Shown here: in pieces, positions 1-10,984 of the stretch | Numbering within the stretch: position 1 is the first letter of the stretch | Layout: each line of letters starts with the position of its first letter | NCBI GenBank assembly: GCA_032622095.1 | Contig: CP136064.1 | Coordinates: 194,405,948-194,469,947 of the forward strand | Direction of reading: 5' to 3' | DNA from: Siphonodentalium dalli | Lineage: Eukaryota; Mollusca; Scaphopoda; Gadilida; Siphonodentaliidae | Length of the DNA: 64,000 nucleotides | The notes under the pieces: generated by a model | The model's database searches: none | Seen by the model: the letters and a program-made list of their open reading frames with translations, nothing else | Told to the model about the DNA's origin: nothing | Translations under genes and position numbers: made by a program

Positions 1-247
1 CATTCGAATGATGTTGATTTCATGTATTTAAAATTTTATATTTTAAGTGGCAAGCTGAACATTTTCGAAGCCAATTTCCACTAACCAGACAAAAACAAAC
101 CAGTGCAATAACTTTAAAATGTTCACATAACTTTGTTGTTCTATTAAAAACAAAACTTGCAATCACCATCGTTCGTGCCAACGAGGATCGAGAAAATCCA
201 CATAATCACCGTAAGTAATACAAAGAAAACGAACACAAAATCCCATA
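1..247. other. AT-rich DNA, nothing recognised
   Basis: Plain AT-rich sequence up to the first transposon target duplication. No splice-like exon, repeat unit or regulatory motif could be supported. Confidence 0.6.
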
Positions 248-254
248 ATTGAGA

Positions 255-814
255 CAGGGGGGGGGGGGGGGTCGGAAAAAAATTCAGGCACGTATGGCAT
301 TTTTTCCCTTTCGATAATTTTTTGTACCCACCCACCCCCACCGCCAAATTATTTTCCGTTTTCGGCAGTTTTTTTCCGACCATTTTTTGACACCCACCCC
401 CCCCTTTTAACACTAAAACAGAGATTTGCGGGGCGAAATTCACTGTAAACAGCTGTATATGAATTTCTGTGCATACTATTTATCATGGATGTTAACATGG
501 ACATGTAAATAGGAATGAGTAATTTTGAGGTCATTCGGCCAAAAAAACATGGCTGCCAGCGGCCATCTTGGATTTCAAAATTTGCAACAAAATACAACAC
601 GATAACTGCCTGCAGTCAGTTTACCAGTTAGAATTACATTATTTCTCTCATTCAAACTGATTCAAAGTGGTTTTGAAGCCCAACTCATTGCCAAAACACT
701 AAAAACAAGCAGGAATTTTTTTTTTTAGTTGCGGAAAAAATTGCTTGTTGGTGGCTTTGACCACCCACCCACCCCGGCATACGTGTCGGAAGAAATTTTT
801 TCACCCCCCCCCTG
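255..814 (+). mobile_element. 560-bp non-autonomous TIR element, copy 1 (CAGGGG ends)
   Basis: The element starts CAGGGG plus a long G run and ends in a C run plus CCTG. It is flanked by a perfect 7-bp direct repeat ATTGAGA (248-254 and 815-821). Subterminal sequence is also inverted: CAGGCACGTATGGC near the left end and the complement of GACACGTATGCC near the right. No coding frame for a transposase is present. The interior (about 460-600) holds one monomer of the ~163-bp satellite that forms arrays at 38-42 kb. A second copy lies at 15618-16064 with its own 7-bp duplication. The superfamily is not assigned: CAGGG ends recall hAT, but that family usually duplicates 8 bp. Confidence 0.85.
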
Positions 815-911
815 ATTGAGAGCGCCTTTATTATATAATACTTTATTTCAGACTAAGAAGTCCAGATTTGTATATGCTAAAATTTCAAATAAATCTGAAA
901 TTTCTACACAC

Positions 912-1540
912 ACTTTACATATACAATAAATTTCGCCAATGGTTATATAAATTAGATGTGTGTATACTATCTAAATTAGCAATTGCAGAGAGTATATAAT
1001 TGTTGGATTCATTCACACGTTCCCAGAAACCAAACACAAACTTTCTCCTTAGCATATCAAGTGTCATCACACAGTCAGTAACAAACATTCCACTCGCACT
1101 ACATCTTCTATCATAGCCCATACACAGTCTATACGCGTTATTGTAGCATACTTTCAGTTTAGTTAAAGTTTTTCTTTTGAATAACACCCACAGATGAGAG
1201 CAATATAGTGGGGTGATGTTGTTTCTCTGCTATATTAAATGTTTGCGTGAATAGAATATCTTTTTTTTTTGTGATTCCGCGTTGTCGTCTTCTAACCACC
1301 TCAAGAGACCTTTCAACCTTTGACCAGGTCGAACAACGCACTGCACTTTCTCGTTCCCGATTGACAGTTTATAAGGGATTAAGTTCCTTATCACAGAGTC
1401 ACCGAGAATTAAGTGTACCGAGCCATCACTACTGTTCGGCCGCTCTGGTTCAGTGAAGATTTCTTTAGTATTTTCAAAAGTTTGTATGTCTTCTTCACTT
1501 TCGAATGGAATTGATTCTAACGACAGGTTTTGATCCACAA
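912..1540 (-). pseudogene. LINE retrotransposon relic: SGNH-like fragment joined to reverse-transcriptase C-terminus
   Basis: On the minus strand, positions 1538 to about 1290 encode a fragment with VHLILGDSVIRNL, which resembles the first block (GDS) of the SGNH/esterase-like domain found in some animal LINEs. Immediately downstream, about 1210 to 915, another frame encodes YCSHLWVLFKRKTLTKLKV, then YNNAYRLCMGYDRRCSASGM and a stretch ending FWERVNESNNYI. This matches the C-terminal end of CR1/L2/Jockey-type reverse transcriptases in pattern (hydrophobic start, YNNA..R, RRCSAS, R..SNN). The two fragments are in different frames and nearly all of the reverse transcriptase is missing between them, so this is an internally deleted, dead copy. 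Family assignment is from recalled motif pattern, not a search. Confidence 0.7.
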
Positions 1541-2029
1541 AACAATTGAACCTGTTTGAAATAGGGAACCTGGATGTTAGACATCAAGTCTCCGTCACAT
1601 CTTGTAGCTTGCGATTCTGCTACATTTATCTCTGATACCATTGTGATATTCTCTGCGTTTTTGTCCGTACACTCTTTAGAAGAAATGTTGCTTAGTTATA
1701 CTGGAAACGTTGGGGGAGGCAGAAAGAGATGTCATTTGTCATGATAACATATGGCCTTGTCAACGGCATCAAATATTTGTAGAACAGTGAAAACGTCCAC
1801 TGGCAATCGCAATGTTTCTTGTATTTATACAAATGTCATGATCCAATCCCGACTTAAGGGTCCATCATACCTGAATAAATACGAGTTTGTGATTTTAATG
1901 ATTAAAGCAGGAAACCAAGGACAATCCGTATCAAATATAAGCTAAATAAGCAAATGGTTCTGTGAGAAGATGTTTTAAGAATATCAATTGAGGGAAAGAG
2001 TTATGTCCCTTTTTGACCAGGTGACCACA
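1541..2029. other. No recognised feature
   Basis: AT-rich DNA between the LINE relic and a family A fragment. A short open frame at 1751-1945 has no recognisable domain and no convincing splice signals. Confidence 0.5.
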
Positions 2030-2185
2030 TTTGAACAACTCTGAATTCCAGTCAGATATGACTCAAGTCTGACTTGCGGCGCTGGAGAAGACGTTGACGG
2101 ACGTACGGATGGACGGACGGACGGCAGCGAGGAGTTATGGCTACAGATCCACCGAAGACTTCATCTCAGGCGAGATAAACACACT
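2030..2185 (-). repeat. Family A dispersed repeat, head fragment
   Basis: The complement contains the family A head also seen at 45353 and 47327: degraded versions of GAGACGAAGTCTCCGGTGGA followed by ATAGCCATAAC and a run of CGTCCGTC units. On the plus strand this appears as ggacggacggacgg, then aagacttcatctcaggcgag. Only the head is left. Confidence 0.7.
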
Positions 2186-2924
2186 CCCTCATCCAGTTTC
2201 CAATATGTAACTGCCGGAGAACACATGTTTTATTTTTAATGGCCTGTCATATTCACACTTTGCGCAACATTGGTCTCTACAAATGTACCGATGTTGAGAA
2301 TTTGGATTGTTACCGAAGTCTCAGGTGAATACTGGCTGGTTAATAAGAAGAGTGATTTGAGTTTTCTAGACCACCTATTCTATTTAGAGACATGACTTCT
2401 TCTGTGTACATTCCACCGTCAACAGGCTGATGATTATGACTAAATTAATTGTGGCAACGGCTGCCGATAATTTCTCATCATGATTAGGATTTGTAAAAAT
2501 ATAATATAAAATAATTGCAAAACATCGAATGTTGATTGAAAAAGCTCAGATTAATATTACCACAGTGATGCAAGATCGGTGTAGCATACGGTGTAGAAAT
2601 CCAATATGGCGGAGAAGCAATGTCACAGAAGGTATGCTGGTTTAAATTTTTATTATTTCTGTTTGTTAACTATCGTTTTCAGCACGAGCCCAGATTATAT
2701 TTGAACAAAATATATTAAGAATACATAGGCCACATCGTTTGTTCATAAATAGATTATCTGTTGCATTAGCGTGATCACACTTGGCTTTTTTGATTATTCG
2801 TCGAGTGGCTCTATTCTACTCAATTATCACAAATTAACTGATTAATATATTGAAGTGAATATGTCTGAGGAATAAATTAATGCAATATTTGGACATAAAA
2901 TTAGCTATTTTTGAATATTTCGAG
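2186..2924. other. No recognised feature
   Basis: AT-rich sequence; nothing supportable seen on either strand. Confidence 0.45.
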
Positions 2925-3035
2925 TGAAAATGAGCTTTCAATAAAAAACACGATATTATGACTGTGTAGATAGTGACATTTGAGACCGCAATAATAATAG
3001 ATGTGTAGATGTGTGTTTTTGTGACGGCGTAGAAT
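2925..3035 (-). repeat. Dispersed repeat, inverted partner of 10985-11105
   Basis: About 105 bp matches the complement of 10985-11105. Shared features are the ACACATCTACAC stretch, TCAAATGTCACTA, CATAATATCGTGTTTTT and GCTCATTTTCACTC in the same order. The flanking sequences do not continue in parallel, so this is a fragment of a dispersed repeat rather than the end of the larger inverted repeat between them. Confidence 0.75.
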
Positions 3036-4149
3036 AAATTCGTTGCAAAAACCACTGCATAATCACAAGGGAATGGCATAACTTTTCCTTAGCTCAGCAT
3101 ATTTATCAAATCAATCCTTAAAATAGCTTTCGATTTGTTTATATTCGGGTTAACAGGCGAAGTTCTGGTATTGTATATTTCCTATATATTTCACACACAC
3201 ATATATCAGTTTCTGCTTGGTATCCAAGTGACTATACTACTAAGGTTGTGTATTTTGTGGGGATCTGTTTTGACGCTGTAACATGTCAAAATTGTCTTTC
3301 AAATGGTAAATATCAAGTTAAATAAATTCGATGTACATCATCTACACGTTAATTTCACCACTAATATGTTAGCCTATATCGAAAGAAATACATTGATTGA
3401 ATTTGATTCATGTAATTTTTCTCATTTTAAACGTCATTTTTGGCATGATACGAGCGTACCTAATGACAGTCTAAAACACACCTTACCCGCGTTAGACACG
3501 TCTAGCATAAACATGGAAACCAACCATCTTAGATCAAAGTTAGTACTAATCTATTACATTTTCAATCTATAGTTTATGTGTTATTTTCTAGAACATTTTA
3601 ACCAACTCGCATGACTGTCTCTCGAATATTGAGTTACTTCACAATATCCAATCTACACCGTTATTGATTTTTGTGTCTACACCGTCATACAACCTTGTTA
3701 TTTGTGTATCCAAGCAACAATTTACAACGCCATTAAAATATTCAACACCGGAAAAAAGGTTGTTTTAATTATTGTCGATTGAATAAATTTTAAAGTGATG
3801 TGAAACACTGCGGTAGGGTGATAATATATAAAAGGGAAATAATCTTGCTCAAAGTAGTTATTTAAAAAAATATTATATCCAAATTTACAACTCACAACGT
3901 TATTCTTATATATTAATTAAATGCAGTGACTGCCGATGGCGAAATCGTTTTCGTTAGTTTATCGCCTATATAAGCGTCCCGATTCGAGTAGTAAATATTT
4001 ACAATTTAGCGTAGTTCAGATGATGTTTTCTTTGGAGTGGTACGGTCGATTTGCTTGAGATTTTCGGTGATGTTAGTAGAATGCTAAATTCCTCCAGTTG
4101 GCATAGCACCTGAATACTAACTTATCAGTTTCAAGCAGCCAGGTAACGG
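3036..4149. other. AT-rich spacer with degraded copies of the preceding repeat
   Basis: Around 3640-3720 the phrases CTACACCGTTATTG and CTACACCGTCATAC recur, apparently degraded relatives of the repeat at 2925-3035. An open frame at 3303-3572 has no recognised domain and lies in AT-rich DNA. Nothing else is supported. Confidence 0.45.
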
Positions 4150-5529
4150 ATGCGTGTTTTTGCGTATAATTTTTTTTCCTCTGCGGATTTTGTAAATTCA
4201 GGTATCCGACATCAAGATTTTATCGGCTGGCCATCTGTCAGCATTGAGCAATTTTTTTTTAGCGCCCTAAAAAGTATACCCCCCCCCCCAATTTTTTCCC
4301 AGACGTAAAACCAGTTACTTGGAATTTGTTGCAAATTAACATGACTAATCTAGTAAAATGTATATATTTTCACGAAGCTAAGACATAATGACACTATTTT
4401 GGGCCGAAATTGAAACTCACCACCCAAGATGGCCACCAAAATGGCCGCCGGAAGTTGAAAATATGACATTTTTTCACAAATATCTTATAGATCAGTTCAT
4501 GCTGTTTGGAACTGGTTGAGTAATATAACTTTATTTTGTATTTTGTATATTAACTGACCATTGGAGCAATTAAATATGGAATTATTGGGGTCCTATCCGC
4601 TTGTGATCCCTCAAAAATTCGATTTTACAGAACGCGTTATAAAATTTCACAAAAAATCACAACTGGGATTCTAGTCATATTTCAAAAAGAAATGAACAGA
4701 ATGTTGCAATTAAGTGAGGCATACTATTACCTATGAATATTCCAACTAAGTGAAACCAAAATTCTTACTTTGGCTCAAAATGGCTGCCAAAATGGCCGGC
4801 AAAATATGGAAAATGGTAAATATTGCCCTAGGGTGTCCTGCAATCGCTTACAAGTTGTGGTTGATGTACAAAAGTGGCTATTATGCCTTCTATACATTGA
4901 ATACTAACATGTATGCTGCACCATGGTTAATTGTTACTGTTGTCATCACCGACATCACCAAAAATATTGGACTTTTCTCACAAAAACTTGACATAAATAT
5001 CGGCAAAAATTAACTTTTCGGGTTTGGACAATTTTTTCTAGTAATATTGTAACTATCTTTGAATTGAAAGGTGTGTATTGCATTGGTCTACCTTAAATGT
5101 GTCACACTACGGTGTTTATAGACCAAATTGCTCAAGATGGCTTCCAAAATGACAACCAAATTGGTCATAAGTAATTTTTTTTACATATATCATTATAACG
5201 TTATATATATATAATTATTCTCTGCGTTATCCGAAAATGTAGCAAATTGTGACCCATTTGGTTATTATACGTGTTAGTTAATTAACTGACAATTAAATGT
5301 TCTATTATGGATGTACCGTATAGGGCATGACAAATTCATTTTAAATTATGGAATTTTGCGGAGAACTTCTTTTGTGATTCTGGCCATATTATTGGAAGGA
5401 AATGGGCAGAACTTTGAGACGGAACTGAGATGAACCATAATATGTGACTCTTCTGGTCCATTATGATAAACAAATATCAACTGGATACAGGATGGATGCC
5501 AAGATGGTAGCCAGGGAGTTACTCTATGA

Positions 5530-5711
5530 TCATAGGTGAGGTGAATAGGTATACATGGAGTTAGTGTATGTCATGAATGATGTGAATATGTATACAATGA
5601 GTGACTATATGGTTATGAGTGTGTTGTCCATAGTGAGATGTATAGGTATACAGGGAGAGGTCATGGTCAGGTGTGTGGTGAATCGGTATGAATGGGGTTG
5701 ACTGTATGGTG
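5530..5711 (-). repeat. Minisatellite, ~42-bp units, left arm
   Basis: Degenerate units built on the complement of CACTATGGACAACACAC and GACCATATAGTCACTC. The same units, opposite strand, fill 7270-7480 of the other arm. The run is interrupted at 5712 by an inserted element. Confidence 0.75.
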
Positions 5712-5713
5712 TA

Positions 5714-6088
5714 TCCCGCTCGACAAAACAAGTGTCCATTGGCACCGTGGTGTATTTGCCGTTCGGCCGCGGTGTCAGCGTTTGTAACTGCGGTTGAGCA
5801 CTGCGACCGAAAGCAAGTACACTGCGGCCGAACGGCAAGTACACCATGGCCGAAAGGCAACTACAACGCGGCCGAATGGCATGTGCACCGTGGTTAGATT
5901 TCTGGTTTGTATCATCTTTTTTTCAGTTTAATGAACGTACACCGCAGCAACTACACCATGGCCGAATGGCAAGTACACTGCGGCCCAACTGTAGTTAGTC
6001 GGTGGAGCCGCAGTGTTGTTGCATTTCGGCCGCTGTGGCAACGCTAACCGCACCGTGGTTAAGTGGACACTTTATTTGTCCAGCAGGG
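5714..6088 (+). mobile_element. 375-bp TA-target MITE with internal 22-bp tandem repeats, copy in left arm
   Basis: The element lies between TA (5712-5713) and TA (6089-6090). Its ends are inverted: TCCCGCTCGACAAAACAAG at the left, and at the right the complement of CCCTGCTGGACAAATAAAG. The corresponding position in the opposite arm of the large inverted repeat (TA at 7270-7271) is empty, which proves insertion and a 2-bp TA duplication. The interior is GC-rich and built largely of 22-bp units around GCCGAACGGCAAGTACAC. No coding frame. TA target and inverted ends are typical of the Tc1/mariner group, though other TA-target groups are possible. Confidence 0.92.
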
Positions 6089-6265
6089 TATGGTTTTGTG
6101 TATACTGTACGGGTGCACCCGGTGTGTCTGTATGGACATTGATGTTGTGTATGGATATAGCTACATGGTCATGGGTGGGATGTACATGTGTTTCTGTATG
6201 ATCACGGATGGTGTGTGTGGATAAATAGTGAGTGATTTTATGGCTACGGGTAATGTGTATGGTAT

Positions 6266-7035
6266 ACATATTCACCTCACCATTGGCCATGTCACTCACT
6301 GTATCCCTATTTGTCACACCATAGCCGAATAGCCACTCAAGATATACTAATACACACCAGCCATGTCAGTATTGTCACTCCATGTGTGCATATGCACATC
6401 ATCCATGGCCATATAGCCAGTCGCTATATACACATACACCTCGCACATGACCATATAGCAACACCATTGTATACCCGCATAACCTACACATGGCCATACC
6501 GCCACGAATCGCCAAGCAGGAACACCAGGTATACTCACACACCTGACACATGACCATTTAGTCACTCCCGGCATAGATATTCATTACATTGATGTCACTC
6601 CTTGTATATCTACTCATTTCACCATTGACCATACAGTCACTACATGTAAACATATTCCACACACAGTCATATGCATGTAACCACTCGATATACATATGAA
6701 GCCCACCCTAGACCATAGAACCACTCCAGGTATATATATGCACCTCATCACTGGCCATTCAGTCCTTCCAGATATACAAAAAACCCGCACACACGACCAC
6801 TCATACCATCCATACTTGCATATATAGATCACACATTACAGTTCAGCAACGCACTGTACAATCATACACGCCATCCATGATCATACAGCTAATCCCTACA
6901 CACATACCAATGATAATACATCCACGAGATATAAACATACATCCCATCCGTTACCACAAGGACACTCCCTATATACCCACACGATAATGTCCACCAGCTT
7001 ACTCCAGGTATGCATATAGACTTCAATCATGACAG
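6266..7035 (+). repeat. Loop of the large inverted repeat: ~42-bp minisatellite array
   Basis: Units read roughly GACCATATAGTCACTCC, a variable TATACATATTC part and CACCTCATC. Recurrences of the gaccata core sit near 6409, 6451, 6496, 6552, 6628 and 6712, giving spacings of about 42 bp or twice that. Orientation flips near 6265, where the minus-oriented units of the left arm meet plus-oriented units. Confidence 0.75.
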
Positions 7036-9190
7036 TACAGTCATTCCACGTATACCACACACATTGCTCGTAACCATAAACTCACTCACGATTTATCCAC
7101 ACACCCCATCCATGATCATAAATAAAACACGTGTACATCCCACCCATGACCTTACAGTCACTCCATATATACATAATCAATACATAGATGGCCATGTAGC
7201 TATAACCATACACCACATCAATGTCCATACAGGCACACCGGGTGCACCCGTACAAGATACACACAACCATACGCCATACAGTCACTCCATTCATACCGAT
7301 TCACCCCACACCTGACCATGACCTCTCCCTGTATACCTATACATCTCACTATGGACAACACACTAATAACCATATAGTCACTCATTGTATACATATTCAC
7401 ATCATTCATGACATACACTAACTCCATGCATACATATTCACCTCAAATATGATCATAGAGTAACTCACTGGCTACCATCTTGGCATACATCCTGTATCCA
7501 GTTGATAGTTGTTTATCATAATGGACCAGAAGAGCCACATACCTGCTGGACAAAACAAGTGTCCACTTAACCGATGTGTGGTTGGCGTTGCCACCGCGGC
7601 CGAAATGCTACTACACCGCAGCTCCACCGGCTAACTACAGTTGGGCCGCGGTGTACTTTCCATTCAGCCATGGTGTAGTTGCCACGGTGTACGTTCATTA
7701 AACTGAAAAAATACGATACAAACCAGAAATCTAACCACGGTGTGCATGCCATTCGGCCGCGTTGTAGTTGCCTTTCGGCCAAGGTGTACTTGCCGTTTGG
7801 CCGCAGTGTACATGCCGTTCGGCCGCGGTGCTCAACTGCAGTTACAAACTCTGACACCGCGGCTGAACGTCAAATACACCGCGGTGCCACTAGCCACTTG
7901 TTTTATCCAGCAGGGTATTATGGCTCATCTCAGTTCCGTCTCAAAGTTCTGCCCATTTCCTTTCAATAATATGGTCAGAATCACAAAAGAGGTTCTCCGC
8001 AAAATTCCATTCTATAAAATAAATTTGTCATGCCCCATACGGAACTGGGACAACCATAATATAACATTAGTTGTCAGTTAATTAACTAACACGTATAATA
8101 ACCAAGTGAGTCACAATTTGCTACATTTTCGGATAACGCAGAGAATAATGTTATATATAACGTTATAATGATATATGTAAAAAAAATAACTTATTAACAA
8201 TTTGTTTGCCATATTGGAAGCCATCTTGAGTAATTTGTTCTATAAACACCGTAGTGTGACACATTTAAGATAGACCAATACAATAAACACTTTTAAATCC
8301 AAAGATAATTACATATTACTAGAAAAATGGTCCAAACCTGAAAAGTACATTTTTGCCGATATTTATGTCAAGTTTTTTAGAGAAACGTCCAATAGTTTTG
8401 GTGATGTCAGTGGTGACAACAGTAACAATCAACCATGGTGCAGCAGACATGTTAGTGTTCAATGTATAGAAGGCATAATAGCCAATTTTGTACATCAACC
8501 ACAACTTGTAAGCGATTGCAGGACACCCTAGGGCGATATTTACCATTTTTTCATATTTTGAGCCAAAGTAAGAATTTTGGTTCCAGTGAGTTGGAATATT
8601 CATAGGTAATGGTATGCCTCACTTAATTGCAACCTTCTGTTCATTTCTTGTTGAAATATGACTAGAATCCCAGTTGTGTTTTTTTGGTGAAATTTTATAA
8701 CGCGTTCTGTAAAATCGAATTTTTGAGGGATCACAAGTGGATAGGACCCCAATAATTGCATATTTAATTGCTCCAATGATCAGTTAATATACAAAATACA
8801 AAATAAAGTCATTTTACCTAACCAGTTCCAAACAGCATGAACTGATCTAGAAGATATTTGTGAAAAAATGTCATATTTTCAACTTCCGGCGGCCATTTTG
8901 GTGGCCATCTTGGATGGTGAATTTCAATTTTGGCCCAAACTAGTGTCATTATGTCTTAGTTTCATGAAAATATATACATTTTACTAGATTAGTCATGTGA
9001 ATTTGCAACAAATTCTAAGCTACTGGTTTTACGTCTGGGAAAAATTTGGGGGGTGGTGGTATACTTTTTAGGGCGCTATAAAAAAAATTGCTCAAGGCTG
9101 ACAGATGGCCAGCCGATAAAATCTTGATGTCGGATACCTGAATTTACAAAATCCGCAGAGAAAAAAACTTTATACGCGAAAACACGCATT
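7036..9190 (-). repeat. Right arm of the ~5-kb inverted repeat
   Basis: Mirror of 4150-6265. It ends with the complement of GATGCGTGTTTTCGCG near 9190. Relative to the left arm it has an extra minisatellite unit near 7150-7200 and carries its own TA-target element at 7542-7915. No direct target duplication was found outside the two arms. Confidence 0.9.
7542..7915 (-). mobile_element. 374-bp TA-target MITE, copy in right arm
   Basis: Second copy of the element at 5714-6088, in the opposite orientation. Flanked by TA at 7540-7541 and 7916-7917. The equivalent site in the left arm (TA at 5441-5442) is empty and reads through continuously. Inverted ends are CCTGCTGGACAAAACAAG and the complement of CCCTGCTGGATAAAACAAG. 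Internal 22-bp GC-rich units match the first copy. Confidence 0.92.
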
Positions 9191-9467
9191 CGTGAATTCC
9201 GGGGGTTTGTCGACCGGACAAAATGACAATAATATCCATACAATCCACAAAGAATATGGCATCCCCATAACAACCGACATAATTCCAAATAAGTTTCTTT
9301 CAAGGACGATATTCTTAAAAAAATCATGATTTACAGAGCACATACCCATACAAACGATCCATGTCCGCCATCATGTGTGTATCTACACCGTTTGCTACAC
9401 ATATCTTGAACCATTGTGATTACCTTTGTTAGTCTTTGTGGTATGTAGTAAATATAGAGCGCACTCG
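9191..9467. other. No recognised feature
   Basis: Short interval between the large inverted repeat and the foldback element. No supportable exon or repeat. Confidence 0.5.
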
Positions 9468-9491
9468 TGTTGGTTGGTGTCAGACCGGTTT

Positions 9492-9775
9492 TCCGAAGAC
9501 CTATTACTACGAAGGCCCACAACTCCGAAGACCCGATTCTCCGACGGCCCACAACTCCGAAGACCCGATTCTCCGACGGCCTATAACTCCGAAGATCCGA
9601 TTCTCCGAAAGCCCATAACTCCGAAGGGCCGATTCTCCGAAGACCTATAACTCCGAAGACCTATAACTCCGAAGGGCCGATTCTCCGAAGACCTATAACT
9701 CCGAAGGCCCGATTCTCCGACGGCCCATAACTCCGAAGGTCCGATTCTCCGAAGGTCCGATTCTCCGAAGATTTT
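9492..9775 (+). repeat. 16-bp tandem array forming the left foldback arm
   Basis: Two 16-bp unit types alternate, one with CGATTCTCCGA, one with ATAACTCCGAA. The array pairs with the complement at 10460-10700. It has about two units more than the matching array in the second copy at 36870-37115. Confidence 0.85.
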
Positions 9776-10461
9776 GTTTTATCGGGGTATTATCGTTTAC
9801 TAAATAGTGTACAGTCCAGTGGCGAAGCCAAGGGGTCCCAAAATTCCCACTGCCCCCATTAAACTTCTACTTGCTATTTCAGACAATATGGGCCCCTACC
9901 AAAACATGTTCAATGTCATGTAAACGCCCGGAAATCGTTCATGGGGCATCAAAATATTCAAACTTTTCCTACTGCCCCCACCTAAATGAGAATCCTGGCC
10001 CGCCACTGACTATATACCAGATACTATAACGTTACGTTGGCCCATGAGATGCCAGAGTAAAATTTTCAGGGGTGAACGGGGAAGAACTTGTCGCCCCTGT
10101 GCATGTTAGGCTACTCTGACATTCTTGCAGCGTTTCGTTATAATATACCCGCTGCACACCAGTGGCGGAGCCAGGGTTCCCATTTAGGGGTGCACATTAA
10201 TTAGCATATGTGGGGGATATGTGGGGGATATATCATACATATGATATGCCGAAAGCATATCACGAAGGCCTGATTTGGGGAGCGCATACATGGGAGGGGT
10301 CGCCCCCAATCGTTGGTCCGGGGGCTCCCCTGGGCAGGAACACTGTGAAGGAGGGATTTACTGACGTTTACATGACATTTGACATGTTTTTTGGGGGCGG
10401 TCTTCCCTAGGGCCCCATTGACCCCCGCCACTAGACTGTACACTATTTAATAAGCGATAAC

Positions 10462-10700
10462 ACATGATCTTCGGAGAATCGGACCTTCGGAGAATCGGCC
10501 CTTCGGAGTTATAAACCTTCGGAGTTATGGGCGTTCGGAGTTATAGGCCTTCGGAGTTATGGGCTTTCGGAGTTATGGGTCTTCGGAGTTATGGGATTTC
10601 GGAGAATCGGGACTTCGGAGTTATGGGCTTTCGGAGAATCGGGGCGTCGGAGAATCTGACCTTCGGAGAATCGGACCTTCGGAGTTATGGGTCTTCGGAA
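10462..10700 (-). repeat. 16-bp tandem array forming the right foldback arm
   Basis: Complementary orientation of the same 16-bp units, reading TTCGGAGAATCGG and TTCGGAGTTATGGG. Open frames crossing this array are produced by the repeat and are not coding. Confidence 0.85.
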
Positions 10701-10723
10701 AAACGCTACGTAACCTGTTGGTT

Positions 10724-10984
10724 TTGGTTATAGATTATCGCACTCGAGCGGATTACGGAAGGAAACCTTCCTCCATCCGATATTATGCTATAACCACTAA
10801 CCCCAAAAACAACACTGCGCGCCTCTATATATTATATGTATAATTGTGTAGATAAAACTGTTTTCATTTCAAACATTTCTCCAAGAAATTTGGGCTGCAT
10901 GGTGTGCCAACAGACTCAAGTGCGAAATGCATGATGGCTGTTGACGTGGCCATGTTTAAAAAAAAATCAATCCTCAAAATAGCT
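10724..10984. other. No recognised feature
   Basis: AT-rich flank of the foldback element. Nothing supportable. Confidence 0.45.

Larger units (their letters stand above)
4150..6265 (+). repeat. Left arm of a ~5-kb inverted repeat
   Basis: The arm begins GATGCGTGTTTTTGCG and pairs with the complement of 7036-9190, whose outer end is the complement of the same phrase. Landmarks in both arms, in mirrored order: TATCCGACATCAAGATTTTA, the poly-C run near 4280 and poly-G near 9045, GGGTGTCCTGCAATCGC, TTATATATAACG, and the minisatellite stretch ending near 6265. Both arms also carry the phrase ATGGCNNCCAAAATGGC. Eyeballed identity outside the inserted elements is above 90 percent. Over the open frame at 4802-5013 I count 11 differences in about 215 bp, six changing an amino acid, so that frame does not look selected. 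Confidence 0.9.
9476..10715 (+). mobile_element. 1.24-kb foldback-type transposon, copy 1
   Basis: Flanked by a perfect 8-bp duplication TGTTGGTT (9468-9475, 10716-10723). The ends are imperfectly inverted: GGTGTCAGACCGGTTTTCCG and the complement GGTTACGTAGCGTTTTTCCG. Next to each end lies roughly 250-300 bp of inverted tandem repeat with a 16-bp unit alternating CCGATTCTCCGAAGGC and CCATAACTCCGAAGAC. Inside these, a short inverted segment (AATAGTGTACAGTC and its complement) encloses a core with CAGTGGCG ends of hAT type near 9821, 10007, 10161 and 10433. No transposase frame. The second copy at 35890-37130 has the same ends and order. Confidence 0.93.

Noticed and set aside
4750-5013. Open frame conserved in both arms of the inverted repeat (also 8319-8603, minus)
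   Set aside because: Differences between the arms are about equally silent and amino-acid changing, so there is no sign of selection, and no domain is recognised. Conservation follows from the duplication.
9426-10843. Open frames with repeated SENRDFGVMGF or RRPDSPTAYNSEDP sequences (also at 35804-36078)
   Set aside because: Produced by the 16-bp arrays of the foldback element.
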